Under the pieces are notes generated by a model. The model was not told the origin of the DNA. It saw nothing but the letters and a program-made list of their open reading frames with translations, and did not search any database. From Streptomyces djakartensis (lineage in GTDB: Bacteria; Actinomycetota; Actinomycetes; Streptomycetales; Streptomycetaceae), in assembly GCF_014651075.1 (NCBI RefSeq), contig NZ_BMWE01000003.1:62001-126000 (forward strand): 64,000 nucleotides of DNA, read 5' to 3'. Below, one piece after another: positions 63,501 to 64,000 of this stretch. The translations under genes and the position numbers were made by a program. The first letter of the stretch is position 1. The number at the start of each line of letters is the position of its first letter.

Positions 63501-64000
63501 TCAGCCCTCCTGGAGGCCTTCGTTGAGCGTGGTCAGTCCGTGCCGGACGAAGACGGGCACGAGGTCGCCGATGCGGTCGAAGCCGCGCCCGACCGTCTGG
63601 CCCAGCGTGTAGCGGTAGTGGATGCCCTCGAGGATCACGGCGAGCTTGAACCAGGCGAAGGCCGTGTACCAGGAGACCGCGGAGACGTCGCGCCCCGATC
63701 GTGCGGCGTACCGCTCGATGAGTTCGGACGGCGCCGGATGCCCGGGGGCCTCGGCGGTCGTGGAGACCGGGGACTCGGGCATGCCCAGCGGCATGCTGTA
63801 CATCACCAGCAGGCCGAGATCGGTGAGCGGGTCGCCCAGCGTCGACATCTCCCAGTCGAGGATCGCCCGGATCGAGTCGTCCTCGCCGATCAGTACGTTG
63901 TCGAGCCGGTAGTCGCCGTGCACGACGGCCGGCGCGGGGGAGCGGGGCAGGTCCCGGCCGAGGGCGGCGTGCAGTTCGTCGATGCCGTCCAGGTCGCGGT
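63501..64000 (-). CDS. APH-type acyl-CoA kinase domain protein, C-terminal part (5' end outside window)
   Basis: The frame runs off the right edge; 166 codons are seen, including the stop. The catalytic loop HGDYRLDNVLIGEDDS (Asp base) and the metal-binding ILDWEMSTLGDPLTDLG are those of the aminoglycoside-phosphotransferase fold, close in pattern to the N-terminal kinase half of ACAD11. VYWYTA-like helix sequence (VSWYTAFAWFKLAVILEGI) and YTLGQTVGRGFDRI follow. It should phosphorylate the 4-hydroxyl of a 4-hydroxyacyl-CoA rather than an antibiotic, as LvaA and ACAD10/11 do. It is 5 bases upstream of the ACAD gene. Confidence 0.87.
   Translation of the reverse strand, partial: RDLDGIDELHAALGRDLPRSPAPAVVHGDYRLDNVLIGEDDSIRAILDWEMSTLGDPLTDLGLLVMYSMPLGMPESPVSTTAEAPGHPAPSELIERYAARSGRDVSAVSWYTAFAWFKLAVILEGIHYRYTLGQTVGRGFDRIGDLVPVFVRHGLTTLNEGLQEG

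Noticed and set aside
63501..64000. Aminoglycoside resistance gene, from the APH fold.
   Set aside because: Gene order with an ACAD11-type dehydrogenase and the LDWEMSTLGDPLTDLG pattern fit the acyl-CoA kinase branch, not antibiotic kinases.
1..64000. tRNA, rRNA, insertion sequences, integrases, prophage, CRISPR arrays or a polyketide/peptide antibiotic cluster.
   Set aside because: None was found by eye. Enzymes of general metabolism are present, but no assembly-line or mobile genes.

Overview
The window is a stretch of a high-GC actinobacterial chromosome, almost certainly a Streptomyces. GC is very high throughout, third codon positions are nearly all G or C, GTG and TTG starts are common, and 4-nt ATGA/GTGA/TTGA stop-start overlaps join many gene pairs. 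The gene order (dnaE2, secreted lipase, LPMO, GDSL esterase, Ser/Thr kinase, hmgA, CitMHS transporter, soxR) recalls, from memory, the SCO17xx-SCO16xx region of Streptomyces coelicolor. I see no insertion sequence, integrase, prophage, CRISPR array, rRNA or tRNA. It reads as ordinary chromosome with many small regulator-plus-target modules.

Layout. 1-2.9 kb: a DnaE2/ImuB-like mutasome pair. 3.3-5.6 kb: secreted lipase and an LPMO with a sortase-type tail. 5.8-10.3 kb: housekeeping unknowns (methyltransferase, DUF402, GNAT, GntR, DUF72, AAA ATPase). 10.3-12.9 kb: a GT2-GT2-deacetylase operon. 13.4-17.4 kb: subtilisin, GDSL esterase, receptor-type Ser/Thr kinase. 17.5-24.4 kb: an ECF sigma/anti-sigma pair divergent from a DUF4331-TPR-NicO operon. 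24.5-27.5 kb: a DrrAB-type ABC exporter with a divergent TetR. 27.5-30.8 kb: hmgA, a GntR/UTRA regulator and an orphan Type ISP C-terminal-domain protein. 30.9-37.4 kb: lipoprotein-TetR pair, molybdopterin oxidoreductase, CitMHS citrate transporter and an MFS protein. 37.5-39.5 kb: a surface protein and a class F sortase. 39.6-47.8 kb: aldehyde and alcohol dehydrogenases, MHS symporter, EamA exporter, ArsR, TetR, acyl-CoA dehydrogenase, YiaA-like protein. 48-52.9 kb: SpoIIE phosphatase, TetR/MaoC, SoxR, repeats, BKACE, unknown. 53-58.7 kb: penicillin-acylase-type hydrolase, alpha/beta hydrolase, NamZ-like muramidase. 58.8-64 kb: SDR, acyl-CoA ligase, TetR, ACAD11-type dehydrogenase and an APH-type kinase cut by the window end.

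How the genes work together. Two modules stand out. (i) The sigma/RskA pair (22994-24351) faces a DUF4331-TPR-NicO operon, and both sides of the divergent promoter carry sequences like the mycobacterial SigK consensus, suggesting a self-contained envelope regulon. (ii) The right end carries the four enzyme types of 4-hydroxyacyl-CoA catabolism (ligase, SDR, APH-like kinase, ACAD10/11-type enzyme), as in the Pseudomonas levulinate (lva) pathway and mammalian ACAD11, with a TetR gene.

Several palindromes recur and can be matched to regulators: AAACTA-N7-TARTTT before the aldehyde dehydrogenase and between TetR and the acyl-CoA dehydrogenase; CATACCG-N2-CGGTNNG before three catabolic or transport units; CTAAGC-N4-GCTTAG at MaoC and its TetR; and TACGTAC-GCT-GTACGTA between the ABC exporter and its TetR. 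Starts were chosen by eye from ribosome binding sites and overlaps. Family names come from recognised motifs and not from database searches.
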